Below, in pieces: positions 1-11,658 of a stretch of DNA of 64,000 nt (its first letter is position 1; each line of letters starts with the position of its first letter). Source of the DNA: Lagopus muta (lineage: Eukaryota > Chordata > Aves > Galliformes > Phasianidae); the NCBI RefSeq assembly GCF_023343835.1, contig NC_064437.1, positions 5,656,001 to 5,720,000 on the forward strand. The letters are read 5' to 3'. The notes beneath the pieces were generated by a model. That model saw only the letters and a list, made by a program, of their open reading frames with translations. It ran no database searches and had not been told where the DNA came from. The position numbers and the translations under genes are program-made.

Positions 1-496
1 GATGATAAGGTGTGTAAAAACAAAGGGATTTCTTAGACTGGAATGAGTTTCTAATTTCTAGCTCTTAGGATATTGTTGGCTTCAGTAAACTCAGGTGGCA
101 CATAGGGTTTTAGTGTTGATGAAAGGACACTCATAACCACTTAAAATACAAAGGAGGTGTTCTTCTGTGTCCTTTTGTTTTCAGGCTATCTCCAGCTTGA
201 TCTGCTGTTTCCATCTTCATCTCTCATGTTTGGCTACATCAGTGACCCTTCCTTCCTCTGTCTGTCTCACTCAATCCTGGTGTCTTTGACCTTGGTTCTT
301 GGCATTTTTTGCTATGCCTCAGAGATGGTTTTGGTTTTGTTTTGGTTCACGTTCTTTCCTTACTCTTCTGCTATTTCTGAAGATCATCTTTGCAGGAATA
401 TGCTGTTGAAAAAGTTCACGGCATCCTGGTGTGGCAGTGGATCAGTGGTGTTAGGATGCTGAGGTGAATACACTTTTTGTCTTTATTTTTTCACAG
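1..496. other. CC2D1B intron sequence upstream of exon a
   Basis: I see no CC2D1B exon here. A 101-codon open frame at 157-462 follows a TTTTGTTTTCAG, but it is hydrophobic, low in complexity and matches no CC2D1 family segment. It is treated as intron. Confidence 0.7.
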
Positions 497-570
497 GATA
501 TTTTCTGAGCTCAACAGCACAGAGATGCACCTTCTTATTGTCCGGGGGATAAACCTACCAGCTCCACCAG
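497..570 (+). CDS. CC2D1B: CC2D1B coding exon a (start of C2 domain)
   Basis: The exon follows a pyrimidine-rich TTTTTTCACAG acceptor and ends before GTATGAAC. It starts with the last base of a split codon and ends with the first base of a glycine codon. It encodes the first beta strand of the C2 domain (HLLIVRGINLPAPP). The preceding exon is not visible in positions 1-496. Confidence 0.92.
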
Positions 571-3500
571 GTATGAACTTAGGATGTGTGGTCTTTGAGT
601 GAGTAGGGGGAGGTAGTGAGGAATGATACTTTTCTACCCTAAAGATCACTTGAGGATCAGAACTCTGTAACCAGTGCTCTGCAAAATAACTAGGGTTCAG
701 GCTCAGAGAGGCACACAAATAAAACCCAACAGCATAAGAACAAAGAGAATCTGGGTTCAGTCTGGATAGAGGAAATAACTTCAAATTGTTGTGGGTTCAC
801 TTACATAGACTGAATTTCATGTGTCTTGGATTTTGTTACGAGTGCCCTCTGTAGCTCTGCACCATCTGCATTGACCCTTCAGCAGACAGTAGTTTTCCCT
901 GCCAACATCACTGCTTTCAGTACCTCATTTCTGGGGCTTGTAAACAATCTGTGCTGCATTGTCTCAGGACTAGCATTAAGAAAGTAGACGTTTATTTTTG
1001 GATTTCAGATTAATGGATGGGTTCTTCAGTTATTAAGAAACAGGTAATGAGTCTTTCTGAAAACCAGTTAGGTGCTTCTGAAAATCCTGCTTAACAATAC
1101 AGATGCAGTGAAAATCGTTGTATTAGCTGTTGGGATTGGCTGACTCTTCTCTCCTTCAGGTGTGGCACCTAAAGATTTGGATGCGTTTGTGAAGTTTGAA
1201 TTTCATTACCCGAGCACGGTGAGTGTGTGTGTGCTGAGCCTTCTGTTGTGTCTCAGTTTGTGACCTTTATCATTGGATTCTCTTGCAAGGACTTCAGGGA
1301 GGGAGTGCAGGCTTTCTTCTAACAAGGGAAACACTTTTAGTATTTTCAGTCACATTGCTTCAGTGTATTTAAGGGGAACAAACAAACAAAAAAGCAGAAC
1401 CCTTTTTTCCTGAGAAGCAGGACTTTTGAATCTTTTTTTCCTGTAGCTTTGGGCTTTGCTACGTGTTTCTGTTGGTGTTTATTTTACAAATTGATGCTTT
1501 TATATGTATGTGTATTGATAGATAGCCCTCATTAGAGCCAATATATGCATTGCTACTCTGATTATCAACAGAAGTGCTGCAACTTCTGCTACTCTCTCAA
1601 TAGAGCAAAAACAATTTCTGTTCTTAAAATGCTAGTTCTTAGCAAGAGTCCACAGCCTACATTTTTACCTTCTAATACATTTTTGCAGTAATTCTGCTAG
1701 GATAAATTCAATTACTTGTGGGAAATTGGTGTGGGCAGATGATGTTTGAGTGACACGAGACGTTAATGGAAGGGCACACCTCATTGGGGTGGCTGAGAAC
1801 AGATTTGGTGTGTACCAGTCGTGTTCAGAGGAGTGAATAAGAATCAGCAAAGTGGCTTTTAGTCTGTTTTTCTTTGTTATTAAAAAAGAAAAAAGCAGAT
1901 CTCTATTGCTTAGCCAGTGAGCAAATATACCACCCTTCTCCTTCATAGCTGAAATCGGTGTTGCAAAGTAGCTGCAATAATTGGGTCACATTGTCCTTGT
2001 TCAGTCTCCAGAGATTCGGTTTGTACTCTGCTTTAGGTTAAAAGTTAATTCATTTTGGTGACAGATTGATTGTCAGCCAAAATAATAGTAGGGCAATTCC
2101 CTGAGTGACTTGTGATGGATTCCTTGTGTAGCTTATTATCCCAGCTAATTCCAGAGGAGCAGAATTAGCGTGCCATGGAGTGAGCATCGTTCATCCTGTG
2201 ATTTACCAGCTTCTGTCAGTAACTTCATGGTGCCGGGACTGAACTGGGTGTGACCATGCAGCTTATCTGTGGCACCTGTATTTAACTCAGTGTTTTGGCT
2301 TATTCTTTATCTAGTGTTACATTTGCAACCACGGTGATATCCAGATATTTGAGTATTGAATGTACCATGACTGACTTTATCATTCAGATAATGCCTGCCC
2401 AAACCTCGTGTTTCTGTTATGGTACTAAAGAGCTGGTAGTAAAAATGCTTACTGTTCTGTATTTTGGAACAGTGCCTGATATCTTTATCACTGTCTCTCT
2501 CTTCTAAATAGGAGCAACCTCAAAAGAGTAAAACGCCTGTAATTAACAACAGCAACTGTCCAGGTTGGTACTCCTGTGTTTGTTGGGAAAGGGCATAATA
2601 GAAGGTGAAGTCAAGATGAGGCATTTCTTCACCTCCATGCCAGTATTGATGGGAACAGTTGTGTCATGAAGTAGTGAGGTGATCAAGTGACTTGCAGCTG
2701 TCAGCCCTCCTGGGAGGTGGACCAAATAAATGTGTTTTCTTTATTGAGTAAGTTAAATTATTAATTTCAGAATGTCCAGGGATCGGATGTTTTTCATTGT
2801 GATTGTCAATCATGATTTTTGCTAATCTTCTGGTGTTTCTAAACCTTACAAACTGTCGTTGTAGAAATAGGGTTTTTTTAATTTATATTTAAGACTGCAT
2901 CTTCAAACTAAAATTCTGTTTTGTACCTTTGGAAAAAAATCCCTTTGTACCTAGTGAACACCAGTATTAGACTCGATTATGTGTAATCGTCTTACACTGT
3001 GAGTTTGGATTATTGCTGTTTTGCTCTTTCTAATTGTTTCAGTAAGCAGCCATCTAGTATCAAAACGACTTCAAATTAAATATCCAAATTGTTAGCTATT
3101 AATTTAACTGTACATTCTCTTGAGAGTGGAAGTCTTAAAGCCCTCTTACTGAGAGTTCAGCTCTGTGTCTTTCAGTAACTGGGTCTGCACTTACTGAGAA
3201 GGAGGTTCATACAGATGTGAGGTGTCTTTAAATGGGGCAGAGATCGACAGAGGTGTGAGTACATGTAGGACGCTGAACTTCATTGGACTTGGACAGCTTT
3301 CTTTCATTTGTCTTGTAGAATACAACCAGCTGTTCAAGTTGAACATCAACCGAAATCACAGAGGTTTCCGACGAGCAATTCGGTCCAAAGGAATTAAATT
3401 TGAAGTATATCATAAAGGGTAAGTTCAGTGTGCTGCCTCTCATTGCTTCTGTTGTAAGGGTTGGAAAGAGTGCTGTAGCTGAAATTTATGAAGCACAAGT

Positions 3501-6500
3501 GAATGATTTATCTTTCAGTTAGCAATAACAGCTGCCTAGTTCTTGTGTCTCAGAACTCCTTTCAAAGTATGTCTGAGCTCTGTATCTTCCCAAGGGAAAA
3601 CAAAGCAGAAGTTAGGAGAAGTTGGATCCTAAGTAGGAGATCCATTGAGGATTAGTGCATTAAGAGAAATTGATGATGGAGAAGGTAATGATTCAGCATT
3701 AAATGGCTTGATTCTTGTCCAATTTGGTTTTGGTCATCTGGGTTAGAAGGTTTAAATGTTATATTGGATAATATTGTAGAGTAATGGAATACGAGCGACA
3801 GCAAAACATGAACAGTAGTACAGCAGATGACAGACAATGGCAGAACTGGTGTTACAGTTTTGTACTTGGCTCCTGAGGATCTTAAAATATTTACTGAGCA
3901 CTGCTGGCAAACTGTTCTGAGAGAGCGCGACTGCCCTCATCTCGGAGACCAACAGGGTGAGGTGGGTGTTAGCAGTTGGTGGCACTCATGGAAACCATCC
4001 TTCGTCTGAGCTGATCACTCATCTGTTCAAAATCCAGTGTCCTCTACTCACTCATCCCCGTTAGCTGTGACCCATGACTTCGGTGAGATGTCAGATAACC
4101 TGGTTCTGTCTCAATGGCTCCTCGTGCTGTTCTTTGTTTCTGTTTTTGAAGCATGCAGAAAGGATGCAGTGTTTCTTTAAAATGCTTTTGATGCTGTCGA
4201 TTGAGTAATTTATGAGGTAAACTCCCATTGTTTTTCTTCCAGATCTTCCATTTAAAATCTCCACTGAAGCAATAGCTGACTTCCTTTCCTCTTTCTCTTT
4301 CAATCCTGTCTGCTGTTTTTCAGGATTTCACTGCTGGAGATCCTGCCTGTTTGGCATAGATCTGTCAGATTTTAAAATGTAAACACATTTTTCCCTATTT
4401 TTTGCATACCATTGCACATGTGGGGCATATCCTTTGCTCTTCACATCTGGAACCACACGTTCCTAGATTCTGAGCTGAAGCTTAAGTTCACCCTTTGGGA
4501 AACACTCTCCAGTGACTCATGAAATTGTGTGCCAGCTCCAGATTGTCCTTTGAAGCCTTTCTCAAGGTCAGCAAATAAATCTGGGTGCATTTTCTCTCTT
4601 CTGGCATAGAGGGATTTTTTCTGTCCTTAGAACAGGAATCTCACAAGTTAAATATATACTTGTTCCTTTATGGGGGTAGGGGCTGGCAGTTCCCCATGGC
4701 AAACAGTGACAGGGAAGGGAATAAATAAGAAATGCCCACTGATTGCTCCCCAGCTGTCTTTGGGGCTGCCAGGCCTCCTGTAGGCTACGTTTATGCTAAG
4801 CAGAATTGCAGAATGTGCTTCCTGCCATGACGTGTGATACCTACGCCAACAAACAGGCCCAGCTGCCTCCCCTTCACAGTGGGTTTTCTACAGTCTTTAT
4901 GTTTTCTGCCTCGTGCAGTTCTGGATTTGTTGGCTTACCTGCAGCCAGTGGAGGAAGGAGAGAATTAAGTGTTCCAGGCTCTTCTCTAAAGATTGTCAGC
5001 TTGTTGTCTTTCTGGATAATACTTCCAGAAGTGCTCGTGGATGTAACAGATTCAGTGTCTCATAGTGAACAAAGGGAACTTGTATCGGGTCATACGTTAA
5101 ACTTTATTTCAGAAAACACTTTGAAGTGAAAACCCAGCAATGCATCTTTCCAAAGGAAAAGTCTTAACTTTAAACTCTTGTAAAACCTTCTGAAGATAAA
5201 AGGAGATTTCCCCAGAGGTTTCTGAAGCCATTGCCTACAGCAAGCTCATTCTTCCCTTCAGGCTCCCTGGAACAGATCAAGGGGAGCCAGTCTTTATTTC
5301 CTGGATTAGAATATGGAGAAATGCTTTAAAAATAAAGAAGCAGCTGGGAGGATTGGTGCTTCTCTTTTAAAGTTTATGAACAAAGTGTCCAACAGACCGC
5401 AGTACAGTTATGTAATGCTTCATTTTAAGGTGCATGTGAGTAAAGGAAGTACTGCAGCATGTGACGTAACCTGTTCTAACTTACCTAAATGACTTGGGCC
5501 TACCTTTAGTCATATCACTGGAGAATGGAAGGCTTTGTGTCAACAAAATTCAGACTGACAGACTGTGGAGTGTGTTCTGGGTCTGTTGCTGTCAGAATGC
5601 TTTCATAGAAATTTCGTAGAGATACTCCAAAATGTAATGGTAATGGACTTTTCACACTTGGTCTCAGAGGGGTTGTCCATTCATTGTGCTGCAGTGAATG
5701 CAAGTGGGGAGACGTGGGCAAACCAGAAAGCAGTTTTGGTGTGACCTCCCTTGGTAATCCTCAGATGTCTTCTGAATGTAATTGTTGCTTTGTCTCATGA
5801 GCAGCTCCTTGCTACAGAACTCCTGTCTGGTATCAGCCTGGAGCTGAAGGGGGGCACTGGTGGTCGTGGTGATGCTTTCAGGAAGCTGATGAATGTTCTT
5901 TCAACAATTAAAAATCAGTAACATCCATCTGCAAGGCTGTGATGCATGAAGTGCATCAAGATGAGGATGGTTAATGTCAGGGATGCTGTGAGGTTTGTAA
6001 ACGTTGCTGGCTCATCAGGTGCAAAACAAGCAGTTTGGAAGGATTGTTTTATACCACTTACTTTCACTACAAATGACATGACTTCAAGGCTCTGTAAAAT
6101 CAGCTTTAGAGGTTTCAGTGCACGTCACATCTTGCTTGATGGTAGCTTAATGTCTCTTAATGATAGCAGGAAGAATGATGAATTATCTTGTTTTTCCTAA
6201 AGTGAGTGACTTAAAAGAGGAAACCTTTTAGAATTTCTGAATGGCAGAATAGAATTTCTGCCATTCCAAGTGCTAGTTGAGGATTCATCTGCTTTCACTG
6301 CGCTTCTAACTTGGTTCTAAGAGAGTAATTGGAAAACCAGTACTTCAGTATCCTGTGGCCTAATTCATTACAGGTTTGTCTCTTTCACCCTGGTTTTATG
6401 GTTCTAGCAGCACACTGTGAGAACCTCCTGGATGCACTGATGGTCCCAGCGGTGATGATCTTACTTTCTCCTTAATGTTCTGAGAAACCTTCCCTTTCCA

Positions 6501-7407
6501 TTCAGACAGGTTTCTTTGTAACAGGTCCTTTTTCAGAAGTGACAAGCATGTGGGAACAGCACACCTGAAACTGGACAAGCTGGAGTCAGAATGTGAAGTT
6601 AGAGAGATCATCGAGGTAGGTGTTCTGGGTGAGGTGTGCTCTGCTCATAATGTTTGAACATGCAGGGAAGTTGAATGTTCACATTGCATAAATGATTCAC
6701 ATGCAGAGAGCGGATTTGTACTGCATGAGTTTGCTAAACAATAGGCTGTGCTTTGTCCTGAAGCCTGTCCTAGCTGTGGCAGTTCTGGTACTGGGAACTT
6801 CTTGAGCGCTCTGTTCTGCACATTTTGTATATCAAGACAGTTTTCTTGGTTAGAACCAGAAATTCAGATGATCCCACATTAGTAGACGACAGATCAGAGG
6901 CTAAGGAAAGACTGCCAGTGTGGATAGAGAGCTGCTGTACAATCCAGTATCAGTTCAGTAAGTGGAGCCTGAAGAACTCCCTCAGGCTTCATCACAGACT
7001 GCATCAGGATGCTGCTGCTCGTCCTGTCCTTGGAGCTGCCTACTGGTACTTCAGGGCAGAATGCCTGCTGCTAGCAGACAGAGCTAACACAGCCCATGGC
7101 AAAGCTGCCTAAGTGGCTCGTGTGGAAGATGAGCTCTGCTGAACCATGGGCTGTTGCATCTGGGGAAGCACGTGGCTGTGACACCTCCCAGTGCTGCAGT
7201 CATCTGCAGTGGCTGCCTGAGGCACTGCAGCATGGCTGTGTGTGTGTGTGTGTGCACTAACTGCCCTTCTTTCTGTGGTTCTTTCAGATATTTGATGGCA
7301 GAAAACCCACTGGAGGGAAACTGGAAGTAAAAGTGAGACTCAGGGAGCCCCTCAGCGGTCAGGATCTTCAAACAATTACAGAAAATTGGCTGGTCCTTGA
7401 ACACTAG
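497..7407 (+). CDS. CC2D1B: CC2D1B, C-terminal part (C2 domain), six coding exons
   Basis: Six exons (497-570, 1160-1218, 2512-2563, 3319-3418, 6525-6615, 7288-7407) join in phase into 164 residues plus a TAG stop. The visible protein opens IFSELNSTEMHLLIVRG and continues through FVKFEFHYPST, FKLNINRNHRGFRRAI, FFRSDKHVGTAHLKLDKL and KVRLREPLSGQD to end in ENWLVLEH. This is the C-terminal C2 domain of the CC2D1 (Freud/Lgd) family. Family members bind the ESCRT-III subunit CHMP4 through N-terminal DM14 repeats, act in endosomal sorting and nuclear-envelope resealing, and have been described as DNA-binding repressors. The DM14 repeats lie upstream, outside the window. The paralogue CC2D1A is the main alternative. 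The tail-to-tail ZFYVE9 neighbour is the mammalian CC2D1B arrangement and decides for CC2D1B. The family role is established knowledge; the exon structure is read from the sequence. Confidence 0.93.
1160..1218 (+). CDS. CC2D1B: CC2D1B coding exon b
   Basis: The exon has acceptor CTCCTTCAG and donor GTGAGTGT. It completes the split glycine and encodes VAPKDLDAFVKFEFHYPST, ending in phase 0. The aspartate-containing DLDAF segment is where C2 domains carry a calcium-binding loop. Calcium binding itself is not established here. Confidence 0.93.
1219..2511. other. CC2D1B intron between exons b and c
   Basis: AT-rich intron with no recognisable exon, RNA gene or named repeat. It is bounded by a strong GTGAGT donor and a CTTCTAAATAG acceptor. 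Confidence 0.75.
2512..2563 (+). CDS. CC2D1B: CC2D1B coding exon c
   Basis: The acceptor is CTTCTAAATAG and the donor is GTTGGTAC, a weaker site than its neighbours. It encodes EQPQKSKTPVINNSNCP plus the first base of a glutamate codon, the loop between C2 strands that precedes the NxxxPEY-like turn. Confidence 0.9.
3319..3418 (+). CDS. CC2D1B: CC2D1B coding exon d
   Basis: The exon lies between TGTCTTGTAG and GTAAGTTC. It encodes YNQLFKLNINRNHRGFRR and then AIRSKGIKFEVYHK, the basic central strands of the C2 domain, and ends two bases into a glycine codon. This is the most strongly conserved block of the visible CC2D1B fragment. Confidence 0.94.
3419..6524. other. CC2D1B intron between exons d and e (3.1 kb)
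   Basis: This is the longest intron of the visible CC2D1B part. It contains only short open frames without family resemblance. No CR1 end or long homopolymer run was found. Confidence 0.7.
6525..6615 (+). CDS. CC2D1B: CC2D1B coding exon e
   Basis: The exon follows TTTGTAACAG and ends before GTAGGTGT. It encodes SFFRSDKHVGTAHLKLDKL and then ESECEVREIIE. A second AG (TTTTTCAG) lies a few bases inside the exon, but using it would break the frame with exon d, so the upstream acceptor is preferred. Confidence 0.92.
6616..7287. other. CC2D1B intron between exons e and f
   Basis: No coding signal was found. A (TG)9 tract lies at 7237-7254, about 33 bases upstream of the acceptor of the last coding exon. 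Confidence 0.75.
7237..7254. repeat. (TG)9 microsatellite
   Basis: Uninterrupted TG dinucleotides close upstream of the polypyrimidine tract of the last CC2D1B coding exon. Length polymorphism is likely. Confidence 0.95.
7288..7407 (+). CDS. CC2D1B: CC2D1B last coding exon with stop
   Basis: The acceptor is GGTTCTTTCAG. It encodes IFDGRKPTGGKLEVKVRL, REPLSGQDLQTITENWLVLEH and a TAG at 7405-7407. The protein ends directly after the LVLEH strand. My recollection is that mammalian CC2D1B has a few more residues here, so the avian tail may be slightly shorter. Confidence 0.93.
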   Translation: MFDGRKPTGGKLEVKVRLREPLSGQDLQTITENWLVLEH

Positions 7408-7419
7408 TTCCTATATGAG

Positions 7420-8201
7420 GTATGAGTGCAGCATGTGGAGATGCTCTGGCCATCAGATAAGTTCAGAGCTATGTTCTGCATGGAACAATGCCTTACGATG
7501 GCACTGACCAGATCACATGGCTTTGATACCATTCATCTTTGTATTTGTGGGGGCGAGGTGATGTAACTTCAGGGATGAGGTTATAGAATCTGTATCTGAT
7601 GTCTGTGTATGAAATGTGCTGTTGTAGTGTTACAGTGTGTACAGTCCTTTTGGACCATGACCGTGCTATGCAAGCATGCAGCAAAACTCACCAACAACAG
7701 ATGTATCAATAGAAACTTTCTAATGAGAAATCCCTCATCTTTCTCTTGGCTTCCTAAAGTTTTTGGGATCCCTGTTCCTTAGCATACCGTTTAGTTCTGA
7801 TTTCATAAATTAAACTAATACTCATGAGATTCACCTGTTTGCCACGTCACTGCTTCCAAATTGTCTGAGATTTTCGAGGTCCTGTTTCAAAACAGCAGAG
7901 TGAATTGGAAGCCCCAAACAAGCTGCCTGGCAGGTGATTTCTTCCTCCCAGTGAAGGAGCTGCTCCCGAGCTTCAGGATGGCTGAGGGACGTGTTGGTGG
8001 TGGCACTTGAGGCAGTGCCTTGGCCTTGTGCACTGACTGGACACACGAGCGTTTTCTGTCGCTAGAGCTCAATGATTTCACTCTGTTGACTTTTCTACTT
8101 GACAGCCCAGAAACTTCATGTCAGTGTTTTAAGTATATGACCTTGATTGTGAACATCTGTTAGTGCTGCGCCAAGTAATTTCATTTTCTCTTCTTCCCCA
8201 G
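7420..8201 (+). other. CC2D1B: Probable intron within the CC2D1B 3' UTR
   Basis: Twelve bases after the CC2D1B stop, GAG is followed by GTATGAG, a good donor. TTTTCTCTTCTTCCCCAG at 8184-8201 is a strong acceptor. The next exon would begin CTCCACAAGAAGGC. No transcript data are available to confirm use, and read-through into a contiguous 3' UTR is the alternative. Confidence 0.5.
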
Positions 8202-9350
8202 CTCCACAAGAAGGCTGAGATGTGGGATGAACGTGTATGAAGAGAGATGCTGCTAGCTGCAAGCACCAAAGACGTTACCCGAATGCACTACTGAACCTAA
8301 TGTCTCTTTTGGTAACAGCCATAGTGCTTATTAATAATTCTAAGGCAAATGTAAGGCTCAGAAAATTTGCTGCTGCAGGGTGTTGTTATTTTGTCTACAC
8401 GAAATAGACAGAATTGCCTTAACGTGGGACTACTAACGTAGCACCAGGATGAATGTTACATTAACTATGCAGAGCGTGCGGAAGGTTTAGCCCTTAAAAA
8501 CAAAATTCCCTGAGGCAGCACAGAAACTTTTCAGTCAAGGTCCAGGTAAGGCCTTTCATAGATAGATCTATTTTTTGTTAAGTGTACAACACTCAACGCG
8601 GTACAGGGAGCAATCTGCGACAGCTTTTTCTGCTTATCATCGACTTTGTTCCCCCCACCCTCTGCCCAGTGGCACTTTCCTGCCACAGAGGGGAGAAAAC
8701 TCAGGCAGAATTCTGGCAGCAGCATCCCCCTCCTCTACGCATGCCACTGCAGCAGGAAGTTCAGCTTCTTGGGATGCTGCCTTCCACAAGAGGAGGCTGC
8801 AATGCTTCTTAGCAGCAGGTGCTTACAGATCTGCATTTTTGTTCTGGCTACGCTGTCTGCCGCGCTTACTGCACTGCTTACTGCAGGGCAGCCGGGGTAC
8901 TGTGCCTTTTTTTGTCTGTTTGTTTATTTAAAAGAGAAACAAAGAGAGATGCTAGACTGCTGCTTCACAAATGGTCACTGTCTTCTTTTACAGAAATAGG
9001 CTTTCACAGTTCTTCCAGGTGATGGGAAAACAGCCGCTCTGTGGGGTGTAGAAAACGGGATTAGGACTATTTTCAGGAATGCCTTGAATTAGCAGCATAC
9101 AAAAAAATGGTACCAAATACATTTGTGGGCTTAAATCTCTGTGAGCCAACAGCAATGAGTGACCTCAGAGGAGAGGATGTGCCTCACCAGGCGGTGCAGT
9201 GCGGCTGCTGGGGGGCTGTGGGGAAGGTGGGGCTGTGGGCAGGAAAGAGTCCAGAGCAGTTGGGCAGTGCTGCCTCTGTCTTCCTGAGCAGATGAAGACA
9301 ATACAGTATTTAGTTTTTAATTTCAATAAATTTAATATACAAAACTACAT
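8202..9350 (+). other. CC2D1B: Probable terminal 3' UTR exon of CC2D1B
   Basis: The sequence runs from the strong acceptor at 8201 to the AATAAA at 9325. Several short open frames overlap in different frames at 8531-9022 and fit no known protein. They are taken as chance frames in an untranslated region. The end position is approximate. Confidence 0.45.
9325..9330 (+). terminator. Candidate poly(A) signal for CC2D1B
   Basis: AATAAA lies in an AT-rich stretch. A second AATAAA-like hexamer follows about 30 bases later within GAAAATAAAAATA, then a GT-containing stretch. It is the first clear plus-strand AATAAA after the strong 3' UTR acceptor. Confidence 0.5.
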
Positions 9351-10059
9351 GTTGAAAATAAAAATATAATATGCAGTTTTTTGCAGTGTTAACTAACTGA
9401 ATTTTAAAAGTACAATTTTTTTTTCTAAAACAAGTACTCATTTCTTAACAACATGGTAATTAAGGTCATTTAAAAGGCTATGGTTGAAGCAAACATGTCA
9501 GTCACCAGTTGATAGTGTTCTGCACAAACGTAACCCAAACTTAAATGACTTCTGGGGCAAAGGAAGAGAAGATCAACATTTCTCACCTCTTTTACTGCAT
9601 TATTAAGCAGGACAATGCAACTGAGGTAACTGGGAAGCTGCTGCTGTGGCAAAGCTGGAGTGCAGGCTATAGGAGGAAGGTTTTTTTTTTTACTTTGTTT
9701 ACAGAACTCTCTTCCAGATACCAAATCTTGCCTACACCACATAGTGCTGCACTGTGCAGCAACATGGGCAGGAGGGAGGCTGAAAGTAACCTCAGTCCTG
9801 CTCCACTGCACAAATACATAGGGAGGCTTTTCATTGTTTAAGGTTCGTTTGGCCACCCTGAAACATGAAGCCACCTTTTTCCAACTGCCAGAGGTAAGGC
9901 TGTACTTACCGGACACTTAATGGGGTAAATGTTACTAAAGCACTACCTCTTGCTGGCCAGCGTTTATCTCTGGATTGGGACCCCAGCAGTGTGGCCTTTC
10001 TTCTTGAAACATCAGGTGCTAACAGCTGTAATTTGCTATAAATTTGTAGAACTTTTTTT

Positions 10060-11658
10060 TAAAAAGCAGTAGCCATTTATTCACAGATACACGGTGCTGG
10101 CTTTACATAAAATGCATCACTGTGTACAGTTACCTTTTCCTTTGCCCAGCTGATGCTGTATATTTGTTTAAAGAACATAGCATTGGTCTCACAGTAGCCT
10201 TGGACTTCTCTTTCTGGCTGAAAGGCTGCCTGTCTCGCTCACACACAGCAGCAACAAAATGATCCCCACTGCATCCAGCACAACTGATGCAAGTAGGGAC
10301 AATGCAAGGTCTGAGATACTGTCTTCCCCACCTAATTTTCCATATAGACAGCAGGGGGAAATGTTCACCCCCTTCCCGAAGGAGTTCTGAGCTGCTTTGC
10401 CTGGCTCACCAGACAGCCCCCTGCTCCTGCTCGTTAGCAGCTTTCCACTGGAACAATTCAATCTGGGGAGACTGAAATCACATTTCTTCTAGCTGTGTCA
10501 ATTCCAGCTCCACAGTGCTGTGCCAGCTGTGAGCAGCTGCTTCCATAGCACCCTCCCAGGTGAGACCAAGAGCACTGGGCCATGTGCAAGTTTCCAGAGC
10601 TGACCAGAAAGCCTTTTTCAGCAGAACATGCAGAAACAGACACTCTATACTTTTATCACAGGTAAGCTTTTACATGGTGCTGCTAATAAGTGCAAGCTGT
10701 CTTGTATTACATGACACTAGCATTACACTACAGCGTACAGCAGGGAGGAGACTTAAAGCTGCCCTGGGTGTTACTCTCTTTAAAAAGCAGGACCTACTGG
10801 GGGAAAGGGAAATAACTGCACTTCAGGACTATTCCTTTGCTTGGGACAGGTATCCGAAATTCATACAGACTTGTAAACAAAGTAGAGAAGCACAGAGGTG
10901 TTCTAGAAGGTTACAGAAATCAGCTGAGGTAACAAAAAAAACAAAGAACAACCAACAAACTTCTCTTTTTGTTGTTTTTTTTGTTGTTTTCTTTTTTTTT
11001 TTACAGTAAATAGAGTGGGGGATAAAAGTAAACTAGCCTATTTCACACACAAAACTGCAGCGTGGATCATAGCGCTTTCTGGGAGCTGCTCGCCCTTCTC
11101 ATTCAGACTCACTGACACACGCAGTTATGGCTAGGTAATCGTTCCACATCTCTCCAGGGCTCCTCCAAACACATTTCAACCACTAATCTGGTCAAAACGA
11201 TGTAAACGTTACTTTTTAATGTCTACAGAATTACCACAGACGGCATTATGATGAGGTCAGAATGGAGGTCTCGACTGTTGTTTCTTACTTGTCCATCTAC
11301 AAACAGTACAAGATAGGAGTTTCACTTTTTATTTACGCCCCAGTGATCTTTGTACTCGTTTGAGCATTTACAGTCGTGTACTCTGTCTTTAAACATGAGC
11401 ATTTTTCTAAACAGTAACAGAAGTTATTAGCTGCAAGGATAGCATAGCCATGTTGTAGTATAGAAGCTGCCCTGATCCTCTGTTTGTTGACAATGCATAG
11501 AAGATTTAGAATTATGGAACAACTGTCCCTCCCACCTCCCCCCACCCCCCACCTCCCCTTAATAGTGTTACCAAAAGCTTAATTTTTCCAGTTTTAAAGT
11601 GCAAATGATTCAGATACAACTGCTGCTGGAACAGGTCTGAACAGAAAATGAAGTCCTC
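10060..11658 (-). other. ZFYVE9: Probable ZFYVE9 3' UTR (distal end uncertain)
   Basis: This is minus-strand sequence after the ZFYVE9 stop. Minus-strand AATAAA hexamers (TTTATT on the plus strand) occur at 11328-11333 and 10076-10081. They would give 3' UTRs of about 0.35 kb or 1.6 kb. The plus strand carries a T-rich GTTTTTTTTGTTG tract near 10970-11003. No coding exon was found. Confidence 0.4.
11328..11333 (-). terminator. Candidate proximal ZFYVE9 poly(A) signal
   Basis: AATAAA on the minus strand, about 330 bases past the ZFYVE9 stop codon. It is followed on that strand by TGT-containing sequence. A second hexamer at 10076-10081 could be the distal site. Confidence 0.35.

Noticed and set aside
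157..462. Possible extra CC2D1B exon after TTTTGTTTTCAG
   Set aside because: The encoded leucine/phenylalanine/serine-rich sequence does not resemble the CC2D1 family, and exon a needs a preceding exon ending with two bases of a split codon, which is not found here.
6525..6536. Internal TTTTTCAG as an alternative acceptor for CC2D1B exon e
   Set aside because: Using it would break the reading frame with exon d; the upstream TTTGTAACAG keeps the phase and the conserved FFRSDK segment.
8531..9022. Cluster of overlapping open frames on both strands
   Set aside because: They overlap in all frames with no consistent protein signal. The region fits a CC2D1B 3' UTR.
9470..9916. 148-codon minus-strand open frame beyond the ZFYVE9 3' end
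   Set aside because: No domain, no recognisable family and no splice context. It lies in the intergenic/3' UTR region and looks like a chance frame.
10560..11009. 149-codon plus-strand open frame
   Set aside because: It ends in a low-complexity phenylalanine/valine run from a GTTTTTTTT tract and lies antisense to the ZFYVE9 3' UTR.
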